Assembly: GCA_036653215.1 (NCBI GenBank)
Contig: JAVVUK010000001.1
Coordinates: 1 to 64,000, forward strand
DNA length: 64,000 nucleotides
Source: JADFUS01 sp036653215
GTDB lineage: Bacteria > Bacteroidota > Bacteroidia > Bacteroidales > Rikenellaceae
Direction: 5' to 3'
The translations under genes were made by a program, and so were the position numbers. Below are positions 19,011-27,067 of this stretch, piece after piece. Numbering within the stretch: position 1 is the stretch's first letter; each line of letters starts with the position of its first letter. The notes below the pieces were generated by a model. That model had not been told where the DNA came from and made no database searches. It was given only the letters and a program-made list of their open reading frames with translations.

Positions 19011-20928
19011 GATAGAGACAAACATCTATATAGCAACGATATACCGATTTATAGTCATGATGCTCATTTTCCAAATTAGCAGACTTGGCTTTTACCTTTT
19101 TAATATAGACAGCTTTAGCGACACCTCCTTCTCTTCATACCTTAAAGTCATGAGAGGAGGTTTTGTTTTTGACCTTGCGGCACTCCTATATACAAATGCC
19201 ATTTACATAGTATTAGAATTTTTTCCTTTTAAGATACGTGAGAATAAGAGATACCAAAAAGTAGCAAAATATATATTTATAATCACCAACAGTGCCGCTT
19301 TAATTGTTAATACGGTAGATTATATATATTTCAAATACACCTTTCGAAGAACTACCTCTATGGTATTCAACGAGTTCAAAAACGAGACCAACATAGGATC
19401 TATGTTTTGGCAATTCTTTGCCGACTATTGGTATCTTCTCTTTGTCATCGTTCCGTTGATCTATCTCATGATTTGGCTCTATGACAGAGTCGTGATAGGG
19501 CATACCAAGATAAAATCTAAACTTCTATACTACCCCATCTCACTTTTCATGTTGGCGTTGGCTATATTCCTATTCATCGGAGGGGTACGTGGAGGATATG
19601 CCCATAGCACCAGACCTATAACTATAAGTAACGCAACAGAATACATCACAAATGCAGGAGAGGAATTTATCGTTCTCAACACTCCTTTTTCCATATACCG
19701 CACCATAGGACAAGAAAAGCTCAACGAATATCATTTTTATGATACGGACACTTTAAAAACTATATATTCGCCCATACACACTCCTAAAGACACTACTTCC
19801 ATGAATAAGAAAAATGTGGTTGTCATAATTTTGGAAAGCTTTGGACGAGAGTATGTAGGAGCACTCAACAAAGACGAAAACATAAAAGGTTATAAAGGAT
19901 ACACCCCATTTTTAGACTCTTTAATTGGCGAGAGCCTCTATTTTAAACACGCCTTTGCCAATGGCAAAAAATCTATCGATGCTATGGCTTCAATCATGGC
20001 TTCAATACCGTCATTCACAAAGCCTTTCATTCTGTCTGCATATTCACATAACAAGTTTGCTTCTCTAAACAGCCTCTTGGGAGGTGAGGGATATACAACA
20101 GCTTTTTATCATGGAGCACCAAATGGGTCAATGGGCTTTTTAGCCTTTTCCAAAAAAATAGGCACCGAATTATATATTGGGAAAGATGAGTATAACAACG
20201 ACAACGACTTTGATGGGATGTGGGCTATCTGGGATGAGCCTTTCATGCAATTTATGGCTCATAACCTAAGCACCCTGCAAGAGCCTTTTGCTGCTACCCT
20301 CTTTACCGCCTCGTCTCACCACCCATATAAGGTACCTGCAAAATATGAAGGTTCCTTTGACAAGGGAAACATCCCTATGCACCAAGCAATAGGTTATAGC
20401 GACATGGCACTACGTAAATTCTTTGAGACAGCAAAAAAACAAGGATGGTATGAAAACACCATTTTTGTAATCACAGCAGACCATACAAATCTTGAATATT
20501 ACGATATGTATAAGACTACATATGGTAGATTTTACATACCTATCGTCTTCTATACTCCCAATGGAGATCTTAAAGGCGAGAGAGAACAAACAATACAGCA
20601 GATAGATATACTACCTACAATACTGGAATATCTATCATACGATAAGCCATTCTTCAGCTTCGGAACATCACTACTCACCGAGAGCGAGGAAGATGCTTTC
20701 GCTGTAACCTATTATAATAGCGAATACGAGATCTATTATGGCGATTACCTACTCACCTTTAACGGAGAAAAAAGCACCGCTCTATACGACTATAAACACG
20801 ACTGGCAGCTTAAGGACAACCTCCTTGACAAGAAAATTGAAATTAGAGATAAAATTGAACGCAAGGGCAAGGCTTTCTTACAAACCTATAACCACGCCAT
20901 GATAAACGACAAAATGGTCGTTCAATAA
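18991..20928 (+). CDS. LTA synthase-family sulfatase-like membrane protein (copy 1)
   Basis: A 645-residue inner-membrane protein with about five N-terminal membrane segments (roughly residues 15-215) and a C-terminal alkaline-phosphatase-fold domain facing the periplasm. Visible: VVVIILESFGREYVG (metal-binding Glu), NGKKSIDAMASI with the presumed nucleophile Ser, TASSHHPYK and ITADHTN, the C-terminal metal site. In Firmicutes this family polymerises glycerol phosphate onto lipoteichoic acid. In Gram-negative Bacteroidota related proteins may transfer phosphoglycerol or phosphoethanolamine to lipids or glycans; the substrate is unknown. It is paralogous to the gene at 59489-61432. Confidence 0.85.
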   Translation: MKAAKNKIETNIYIATIYRFIVMMLIFQISRLGFYLFNIDSFSDTSFSSYLKVMRGGFVFDLAALLYTNAIYIVLEFFPFKIRENKRYQKVAKYIFIITNSAALIVNTVDYIYFKYTFRRTTSMVFNEFKNETNIGSMFWQFFADYWYLLFVIVPLIYLMIWLYDRVVIGHTKIKSKLLYYPISLFMLALAIFLFIGGVRGGYAHSTRPITISNATEYITNAGEEFIVLNTPFSIYRTIGQEKLNEYHFYDTDTLKTIYSPIHTPKDTTSMNKKNVVVIILESFGREYVGALNKDENIKGYKGYTPFLDSLIGESLYFKHAFANGKKSIDAMASIMASIPSFTKPFILSAYSHNKFASLNSLLGGEGYTTAFYHGAPNGSMGFLAFSKKIGTELYIGKDEYNNDNDFDGMWAIWDEPFMQFMAHNLSTLQEPFAATLFTASSHHPYKVPAKYEGSFDKGNIPMHQAIGYSDMALRKFFETAKKQGWYENTIFVITADHTNLEYYDMYKTTYGRFYIPIVFYTPNGDLKGEREQTIQQIDILPTILEYLSYDKPFFSFGTSLLTESEEDAFAVTYYNSEYEIYYGDYLLTFNGEKSTALYDYKHDWQLKDNLLDKKIEIRDKIERKGKAFLQTYNHAMINDKMVVQ

Positions 20929-20983
20929 AGTAACGGTAAGATGCCGAGCGTCTATACACTCCAACAACCCAAGACTTTGATTA

Positions 20984-21514
20984 TTATTTAAAGAAGGAGA
21001 AATTTACACTTCCATACACTCTCTTCTCAGTGAAATGAGGATGTGAAGAGAAGTCTTTATCTTTAGAATGTTCAAATATAAAAAGCCCATCGGGCGATAA
21101 CATATCACGGGAGAATACGATATTAGGAAGTTCATCTATGCCTTCAAGGGCATATGGAGGATCTGCAAATATGATGTCCCACGAAGCCTTCACTCTCTTT
21201 ACAAATACAAAAGCATTAGTCTTTACGACCGACATATTTTCTATCTCTAACTTTTCTATTGTCTCGGCTATGAAACGGCTATGATGGAAGTCGCTTTCTA
21301 TGCTTGTCACCTTTTTAGCACCACGTGAGGCAAACTCATAACCTATGGCTCCTGTTCCAGCAAAGAGGTCTAACACGTCACATTCCTCAAAATCTATGAT
21401 GTTATTAAGTACGTTAAAGAGGTTTTCCTTAGCAAAATCCGTCGTAGGACGTGCCTTAAAGGAAGAGGGGGGTGTTATTACCCTACCTCTATATTTTCCA
21501 CCGACAATTCTCAT
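20984..21514 (-). CDS. rsmD: 16S rRNA (guanine966-N2)-methyltransferase
   Basis: SAM-dependent methyltransferase of the RsmD family, 176 residues. Motifs: the N-terminal MRIVGGKYRGR, substrate segment RPTTDFAKENLFNVL, SAM-binding VLDLFAGTGAIGYEFASRGA and the catalytic ADPPY. Size is typical. It lies 3 nt after the DUF3822 gene, an arrangement common in Bacteroidota. Confidence 0.93.
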   Translation of the reverse strand: MRIVGGKYRGRVITPPSSFKARPTTDFAKENLFNVLNNIIDFEECDVLDLFAGTGAIGYEFASRGAKKVTSIESDFHHSRFIAETIEKLEIENMSVVKTNAFVFVKRVKASWDIIFADPPYALEGIDELPNIVFSRDMLSPDGLFIFEHSKDKDFSSHPHFTEKRVYGSVNFSFFK

Positions 21515-21517
21515 TTT

Positions 21518-22243
21518 CTATTTATATTGTTGTTCAAAATATTTTGCAAAAGGCGTGCCTTCTACTTTCTTGGAATGACGCTTAAAGGCCAATGGGAAAA
21601 GCTCTTTCTCATCAAAGAGAGATACGACCTTGTCTATATCGTAAAGTTGGTTTAGCAAAGAGACCACAGATATGAGATTGTTAAAGTCACATCCGGCAAT
21701 GGTATCAAAAGCGATTAAGCTATTTTTCTTAAAAAAGGCGTAACTAAAGACGTTGTTAAATATAGAAATAAAGAGCATTCCCTTTTTGCTCTTCGTCGCA
21801 CTCCACATTCCAGCCTCCAACACATATTGAAGAGCATTTACCATCTCCGAACTCTCGGCTGTAAGACGCACACTCTCAAGGAGTTTACTATCTACTACTG
21901 TCAAGAAAGAGATGTTACAAGAGCTTGTATGAAGCAGGGTCTCCCCTTTTTCACACACTATGTTTTTCACAAAGAGATAGTCATTGTCGTATGTAGAGTC
22001 GTAAATATCATTTGGCACAGCGACAAACCTATCGGTAGATATTAGTAAGTTGGCACGTTGGAATAGACATACGCCACTATCTATTTTCGAGGATAGCAGT
22101 AATGCCGCATCTTCACCACCACATATCTCTACTGAGGCGAGTGTGTTTGTGTCATGACGATAAAAAGAGAGTCCATTCAGCGAATACTGAATGGACAAAC
22201 CTTTTGTAGCGTTATTTTTCGAAGCGAAAGATATAACTTCCAT
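21518..22243 (-). CDS. DUF3822-family protein
   Basis: A 241-residue protein without signal peptide or membrane segments. Its opening (FASKNNATKGLSIQYSLNGLSFYRHD) and its position directly upstream of rsmD fit DUF3822, a Bacteroidota family of unknown function. The alternating beta strands and FISIFNNVFSYAFFKKNSLIAFD stretch hint at an actin/hexokinase-like fold, which is an inference from pattern only. It is cotranscribed with rsmD (3-nt gap) and probably with the membrane-anchored protein 37 nt upstream. Confidence 0.7.
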   Translation of the reverse strand: MEVISFASKNNATKGLSIQYSLNGLSFYRHDTNTLASVEICGGEDAALLLSSKIDSGVCLFQRANLLISTDRFVAVPNDIYDSTYDNDYLFVKNIVCEKGETLLHTSSCNISFLTVVDSKLLESVRLTAESSEMVNALQYVLEAGMWSATKSKKGMLFISIFNNVFSYAFFKKNSLIAFDTIAGCDFNNLISVVSLLNQLYDIDKVVSLFDEKELFPLAFKRHSKKVEGTPFAKYFEQQYK

Positions 22244-22280
22244 ATTTTATTTTAGTTTCTAAAAACTGATATGAAGATAA

Positions 22281-22892
22281 TTAATCTTCCCAGTTTCCTG
22301 CATCGTTATTAGGAGATGTTAACGAACCGACCTTAAGACCAGGATATTTATCCATAGATGTATATCTGTCAACAAGGTTTATTATCTCTTGATCATTTCC
22401 TACACTTTGCATAAACACAGTATAAGGAGTTTTTGCTTCAAATATAGGAACTATAACTGAAGATTCTGTTTTCACCTCCTTAGCACCAAGTTCAAATTCT
22501 ACATTTTCTGTGAATGGTACATATCTCAAATCGTCAAAGTTTACATTACGACCAGAAAAGATAGTGTCTCTTATTGCCATTTTTATTTTCTCAGTCTTAA
22601 CACGACCTTGAGCAACAGCTAATGAGTCATCCAAAGAACCCATAGACTTTTCGTAAACAAGACTATCGTTCTTTAAGAACATGATAAGAGTGTCGAAACT
22701 ACCGGTGTATTTGTTGTAGTTACGTTTGTATGCACGTTCGGCATCACGAATATCCTTAAGTCTTTGTACAACTTCCTTTTGACGAGACGCTAAGGCTGTT
22801 TGAAACTCTACAGTGGCCGCAGGGATACGATATACCCAATAAGCAAGGCCGATTATTGCAACAAGCAAAACAACTTTTATTACTGTTTTCAT
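22281..22892 (-). CDS. Membrane-anchored protein of unknown function
   Basis: I do not recognise a characterised family. The 203 residues start with a hydrophobic helix (about 5-24), then a charged coiled-coil-prone stretch (about 35-65, RQKEVVQRLKDIRDAERAYKRN) and an acidic C-terminal region ending in NWED. An N-terminal helix followed by an amphipathic region resembles pseudopilins, but there is no prepilin peptidase motif. Conserved placement beside DUF3822/rsmD suggests a Bacteroidota lineage gene. A TAACTTTG element upstream (22950-22943) could be its promoter. Confidence 0.6.
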   Translation of the reverse strand: MKTVIKVVLLVAIIGLAYWVYRIPAATVEFQTALASRQKEVVQRLKDIRDAERAYKRNYNKYTGSFDTLIMFLKNDSLVYEKSMGSLDDSLAVAQGRVKTEKIKMAIRDTIFSGRNVNFDDLRYVPFTENVEFELGAKEVKTESSVIVPIFEAKTPYTVFMQSVGNDQEIINLVDRYTSMDKYPGLKVGSLTSPNNDAGNWED

Positions 22893-22942
22893 TTTTATTA
22901 TTTTATATTTTTATTTAATTCGGATTTCAACAATACGCTCTG

Positions 22943-22950
22943 CAAAGTTA
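22943..22950 (-). promoter_or_regulatory. Promoter -7 element candidate for the rsmD operon
   Basis: TAACTTTG on the minus strand matches TAnnTTTG. No clear -33 TTTG is present. The start site would be near 22937, giving a leader of about 44 nt for the membrane-anchored protein gene. Confidence 0.35.
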
Positions 22951-23021
22951 TAAAAAAAAGAATACAGTAATATATAAAATCAATTTTTTTTAAATATTTT
23001 TTACATTATCTTTACAACAAT

Positions 23022-24446
23022 ATGCTATCAACGTTTATAGAAAAGAAAATAGAAGGCAATTTTGGCTTCGTAACTACCGACGATCAAAAAGCTTTAATAT
23101 CAGTTTTAGGAGAGTTTGTCGCAGGTGGTGACAGCTCTAACATACTCATTATCAACGGATATGCAGGAACAGGAAAGACATCTATAATTTCTGCTCTTGC
23201 CACAACCCTACATCAATTAGAAAGACAATGCTTTCTTTTAGCACCAACTGGACGTGCCGCAAAAGTTATGAGTTATTATTCATCTTTTGAGGCTTTAACC
23301 ATCCATAAAAAGATATATCGTCAAAAATCGGCAACCATAGAGTCGTTTGTTCTCAACTTTAACAAGTCGCATAATGCTTTTTTCATAATTGATGAGGCTT
23401 CTATGATCTCGTCTTCCTCTTACGAAAACAACATTTTTGGCTCTGGAAACCTGCTTCAAGACCTAATTGAATATGTGGCAGCTGGAGATAACGGAAAAAT
23501 AATCCTTGTTGGGGATAAAGCTCAGCTTCCTCCTGTAGGTAGCGACATAAGTCCTGCTTTAAATGTGAATGAGTTAGACCAATTTGCCCCTACACGTTTT
23601 GTAGAGATACGTCAGGTGGTGCGTCAAGAGCTAAATTCAGGAATATTATATAACGCAACCCTGTGCCGTCTACTTATAGAAAAGGGAAACGGCGGTTTTC
23701 CTCATTTCAACCTTAAATATCCCGATTTTCAACGCATAGAAGGAACAGACTTCCTTGAGACTTTAGAAAATATGTATTCTACATATGGACAAGGAAACTG
23801 CATCGTCATAACCCGATCTAACAAACAAGCCAACCGCTTTAACCAAGCCATTCGTAGCCGTGTGATGTTTCAAGAAGAGGAAATAGACTCTTCGGATATG
23901 CTTATGGTTGTGAAAAACAACTATCACTATTCTCTCACGCCAGACAAGGAAGAACAAGGCGATGGCGATTTTATAGCCAATGGAGACATTGCCGTTGTGA
24001 GACGCATCAAGAAATATCAAGAAATATATGGTTTTCGTTTTGTAGATGCGTCGCTCCGTTTTCCAGACTCTGATGAGGTGGAGATCGAATGTAAGCTTCT
24101 TTTAGACACTCTCTCATCGGAAAGCCCATCGCTATCTTACAACGACAACAAACGTCTATTTGCCGCTGTTGAAGGCGATTATGCGAACATAAAGAGCAAA
24201 CGTGAGAGGTATAAAAAGATGAAAGAAGACCCATATATGAACGCTCTACAAATAAAATTTGCATACGCCATAACGTGTCATAAAGCACAAGGAGGACAGT
24301 GGGATGCCGTCTTTGTAGATCGTATGATATGGGGTGAAGAGCAGATGACCACAGAGCTTTTACGTTGGTTGTATACCGCTATCACACGTGCTAAAAAACG
24401 CCTTTTCCTACTTAATTTTCCAGATACTTTTTTTGATGCACAATAA
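23022..24446 (+). CDS. RecD-like ATP-dependent DNA helicase
   Basis: Superfamily 1B helicase, 474 residues. Walker A is IINGYAGTGKTSIISALA (about residues 43-60), Walker B is FIIDEASMIS, the motif III-like stretch is LVGDKAQLPPVG, and a UvrD_C_2-type C-terminal motif reads FAYAITCHKAQGGQWDAVFV followed by LYTAITRAKKRLFL. It is shorter than RecD of RecBCD and has no RecBC neighbours, matching stand-alone RecD2-like helicases lacking the long N-terminal domain. It diverges from the rsmD operon. Confidence 0.88.
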   Translation: MLSTFIEKKIEGNFGFVTTDDQKALISVLGEFVAGGDSSNILIINGYAGTGKTSIISALATTLHQLERQCFLLAPTGRAAKVMSYYSSFEALTIHKKIYRQKSATIESFVLNFNKSHNAFFIIDEASMISSSSYENNIFGSGNLLQDLIEYVAAGDNGKIILVGDKAQLPPVGSDISPALNVNELDQFAPTRFVEIRQVVRQELNSGILYNATLCRLLIEKGNGGFPHFNLKYPDFQRIEGTDFLETLENMYSTYGQGNCIVITRSNKQANRFNQAIRSRVMFQEEEIDSSDMLMVVKNNYHYSLTPDKEEQGDGDFIANGDIAVVRRIKKYQEIYGFRFVDASLRFPDSDEVEIECKLLLDTLSSESPSLSYNDNKRLFAAVEGDYANIKSKRERYKKMKEDPYMNALQIKFAYAITCHKAQGGQWDAVFVDRMIWGEEQMTTELLRWLYTAITRAKKRLFLLNFPDTFFDAQ

Positions 24447-24475
24447 AGGTCATAGTCTCCAAGCATGGCACGTGT

Positions 24476-24506
24476 TTTGATTTACTGTGGTAACAGTATA
24501 ACTTTT
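24476..24506 (+). promoter_or_regulatory. Promoter candidate for the Hsp20 gene
   Basis: TTTG (24476-24479) and TAACTTTT (24499-24506, one mismatch to TAnnTTTG) are separated by 19 nt, the favoured spacing. The start site would be near 24512, leaving a leader of about 8 nt before the ATG at 24520. No CIRCE or other heat-shock operator was recognised. Confidence 0.4.
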
Positions 24507-24519
24507 AAAAACGGAAAAT

Positions 24520-25041
24520 ATGTTACCAACAAAAAGACATCAATCATGGTTGCCAAGCATTTTAAATGACTTAATGGGCAATGAATGGATAGCAAAAACC
24601 TCAGAGAGCTCTCCTGCGGTAAACATCTTAGAGTGTGACGAGGGCTACAAAGTAGAGATCGCTGTTCCCGGCATGAGCAAAAATGACTTTAACATTGAAG
24701 TAAAAAACGAGAATGAACTCGTCATAACAATGGAAAAAGATTGTAATTGCAAAGAGGGTAAAGGATGTGGATGCACAGAAAAAAAGAAAAAAACAGACGA
24801 GACAGAGACCACAAAACCACCTTGTGACGAGGCTTCATGCGAAGAGGAGGATGAGAAAAACAGCAGGTATCTGCGTCGTGAGTTCTACTACTCTCGTTTT
24901 CAACAAACTCTTATCTTACCAGATAATATAGACAAAGACAAAATCTCGGCAAAGGAGAAAAACGGAATTTTAACAATCGTAATTCCTAAAAAGCCAGCTG
25001 GCATCACAGTCGACTCATCGAAGAAGATAGACGTTGAATAA
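24520..25041 (+). CDS. Hsp20/alpha-crystallin small heat-shock protein with cysteine-rich insert
   Basis: A 173-residue ATP-independent chaperone that would hold unfolding proteins in the cytoplasm. The alpha-crystallin domain is recognisable in two halves: EGYKVEIAVPGMSKNDFNIE (about 41-60) and FQQTLILPDNIDKDKISAKEKNGILTIVIPKK (about 127-158), with the A-x-x-x-N-G-I-L-x-I signature near the end. Between them, at about residues 73-115, is a lysine/glutamate-rich loop containing Cys75, Cys77, Cys83, Cys85, Cys102 and Cys107. Most Bacteroidales Hsp20 proteins have a charged loop here; the paired cysteines are unusual and suggest metal binding or redox control. A strong terminator follows immediately. 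Confidence 0.92.
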   Translation: MLPTKRHQSWLPSILNDLMGNEWIAKTSESSPAVNILECDEGYKVEIAVPGMSKNDFNIEVKNENELVITMEKDCNCKEGKGCGCTEKKKKTDETETTKPPCDEASCEEEDEKNSRYLRREFYYSRFQQTLILPDNIDKDKISAKEKNGILTIVIPKKPAGITVDSSKKIDVE

Positions 25042-25086
25042 AAAGATACCACCTAAAAATTCAGTTTTTAGGTGGTATCTTTTTTA
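25041..25086 (+). terminator. Rho-independent terminator after the Hsp20 gene
   Basis: A 15-bp perfect stem (GATACCACCTAAAAA at 25045-25059 with its complement at 25065-25079) closes a 5-nt loop and is followed by a run of T. Its tail abuts the dnaG promoter element. Confidence 0.92.
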
Positions 25087-25099
25087 CGAAAAAAATATC

Positions 25100-25107
25100 T
25101 ATCTTTG
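25100..25107 (+). promoter_or_regulatory. dnaG promoter -7 element, adjacent to the start codon
   Basis: TATCTTTG matches TAnnTTTG exactly and ends 5 nt before the dnaG ATG (25113). The expected start site falls on or next to the ATG, so the mRNA may be leaderless. An in-frame GTG at 25107 overlaps this element and is therefore unlikely to be the real start. No -33 TTTG is seen; that position is the T-run of the terminator upstream. Confidence 0.5.
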
Positions 25108-25112
25108 TGGTT

Positions 25113-27065
25113 ATGATAGATAGGCAAACGGTAGACAAGATAAATAATGCTGCCGACATAGTAGAGGTATTAAGCGACTTTATGACACTTAAAAAAAAAG
25201 GTGTCAATTATCAGGCGTGCTGTCCTTTCCATGACGAGAAAACACCTTCATTTGTGGTATCTCCATCAAAGGGATATTACAAATGTTTTGGTTGTGGGAA
25301 AGGCGGTAATGTAACCTCTTTCCTTATGGAACATGAAAGCATGACATATCCCGAAGCATTGAAATATCTTGCTAAGAAATATGGCATTGAGGTGCAGGAG
25401 AAGGAGCTTAGCAGCGAAGAAGTCTTGGCTAACAACGACCGTGAGAGCATGATGGTCGTCACCTCTTATGCTCGTGATTTCTTTGCCGACAAATTAAAAA
25501 ACAGCAGTGAGGGGCGCAACATAGGACTCAGCTATTTCCACGAACGTGGATTTACAGAGGCTACGATAGAGAAGTTTCAACTTGGATATTGCCCATCGAA
25601 AGGAGATTTATTTACTCTAAAAGCCCTTGAAGAGGGTTATAAAGAGGAGTTTCTTATAAAAAGCGGACTTACCATAAAGCACGACACAAGAGGCTATTAC
25701 GACCGTTTCACAGCAAGAGTTATGTTTCCTATACACTCACTTAGCGGACGTGTTATAGGCTTTGGCGGACGTATAATGGGCAGCGACAAGAGCAAAGCCA
25801 AATATCTAAATTCCCCAGAATCGGAGATTTATCATAAAAGCTACACCCTATATGGCATCAGCTATGCTCGTAAAGCAATAGTCAAAGAAAACAGATGTAT
25901 CTTAGTTGAGGGCTATACAGATGTAATATCTATGAACCAATCCGGCATAGAAAACATTGTAGCATCGTCCGGGACATCCCTCACAACAGATCAGATAAAG
26001 CTAATTAAGCGTTTCACAAATAACATAACCGTTATTTACGACAGCGACTTTGCCGGCATAAAAGCCTCTCTTCGAGGCATAGACATGATACTTAGAGAGG
26101 GCATGAATGTACGTGTGGTGCTTATGCCTGAAGGTGAAGACCCCGACTCTTACGCTCGCAGTCACTCGGCGGCGGAGACAAACAAATATATAATAGATAA
26201 CGAAGAAGATTTCATGTCTTTTAAGACTAAACTTCTCATAAAAGACACGAAAAACGACCCCATAGGAAGAGCTTCGGTAATAAGCGACATAATAGCCTCG
26301 ATAGCTGAAATTCCGGATCGCATTATCCGTTCTCAATATGTAAAAGAGTGTAGTCGTCTGCTCGAAGTAGATGAGACTCTTGTCAATCAAGAAGTCACAA
26401 AGAGAAGCATCTCTTCACCAGCAGCGAGTCAAGGGATACACCTCTACAACAAGTCTATTGAGGAAAACATAAAAGCAGCTCCTAAAAGAGTTACTTACAA
26501 GAACGACACCGAAAATATAACAGAGCTTGAAAAAGAAATTGTCACTTGTCTTTTGCGTAATGGGAGTCAAAGCATAACATATACGCTTCCTCGCCAAGAG
26601 CCTGTTGAGTTAAATATAGCGCAAACGATAATTGATGAGATAGAGATTGACAATCTCACATTTACAGATCCTATTTGCGAAGTTATATTTAGAGAGTATA
26701 AAGAGCTTATGGGTAATGATACGGAAAATAACATATCGGCCATAAACTTTATAAACCACAGCAACCCTGCAATATCAGAATTTGTGATCACCATAATGAC
26801 AGATGAGGATAAATATCACTCAAGTAAGATATGGAACAAATTTAACATTTCAGATGATGAAAATAAAGACGGCACATATCAACCACGCCTCGATATTCTT
26901 GTCCCTAAAATGTTAGCCCTCTATAAGTTAAAAATAATAGAAAAACTAATAAAGGGACTAACAGCAAAACTGGAAGAGGAGGGCGACCTCTCTATCTTAA
27001 AACAGATAGATGCCTTAAACGAAAGCCGCAAGACTATAAATAAAAAATATTCCCGAATACTATAA
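25113..27065 (+). CDS. dnaG: DNA primase
   Basis: Synthesises RNA primers at the replication fork, 650 residues from the ATG (MIDRQTVDKINNAADIVEV matches the family N-terminus; a GTG two codons earlier is rejected). Zinc-binding CHC2 residues are in CCPFHDEKTPSF and CFGCGKGG (about 36-65), followed by the catalytic core with FGGRIMG, the TOPRIM EGYTDVISM and the acidic YDSDFAG. The C-terminal helicase-binding region is divergent, as usual. It ends 2 nt before priA, so the two replication genes form an operon. Confidence 0.95.
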   Translation: MIDRQTVDKINNAADIVEVLSDFMTLKKKGVNYQACCPFHDEKTPSFVVSPSKGYYKCFGCGKGGNVTSFLMEHESMTYPEALKYLAKKYGIEVQEKELSSEEVLANNDRESMMVVTSYARDFFADKLKNSSEGRNIGLSYFHERGFTEATIEKFQLGYCPSKGDLFTLKALEEGYKEEFLIKSGLTIKHDTRGYYDRFTARVMFPIHSLSGRVIGFGGRIMGSDKSKAKYLNSPESEIYHKSYTLYGISYARKAIVKENRCILVEGYTDVISMNQSGIENIVASSGTSLTTDQIKLIKRFTNNITVIYDSDFAGIKASLRGIDMILREGMNVRVVLMPEGEDPDSYARSHSAAETNKYIIDNEEDFMSFKTKLLIKDTKNDPIGRASVISDIIASIAEIPDRIIRSQYVKECSRLLEVDETLVNQEVTKRSISSPAASQGIHLYNKSIEENIKAAPKRVTYKNDTENITELEKEIVTCLLRNGSQSITYTLPRQEPVELNIAQTIIDEIEIDNLTFTDPICEVIFREYKELMGNDTENNISAINFINHSNPAISEFVITIMTDEDKYHSSKIWNKFNISDDENKDGTYQPRLDILVPKMLALYKLKIIEKLIKGLTAKLEEEGDLSILKQIDALNESRKTINKKYSRIL

Positions 27066-27067
27066 CC

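Noticed and set aside
20940..20975. Possible decayed copy of the 39423 repeat (gatgccgagcgtct...)
   Set aside because: Only about a dozen bases agree and the downstream part does not align convincingly.
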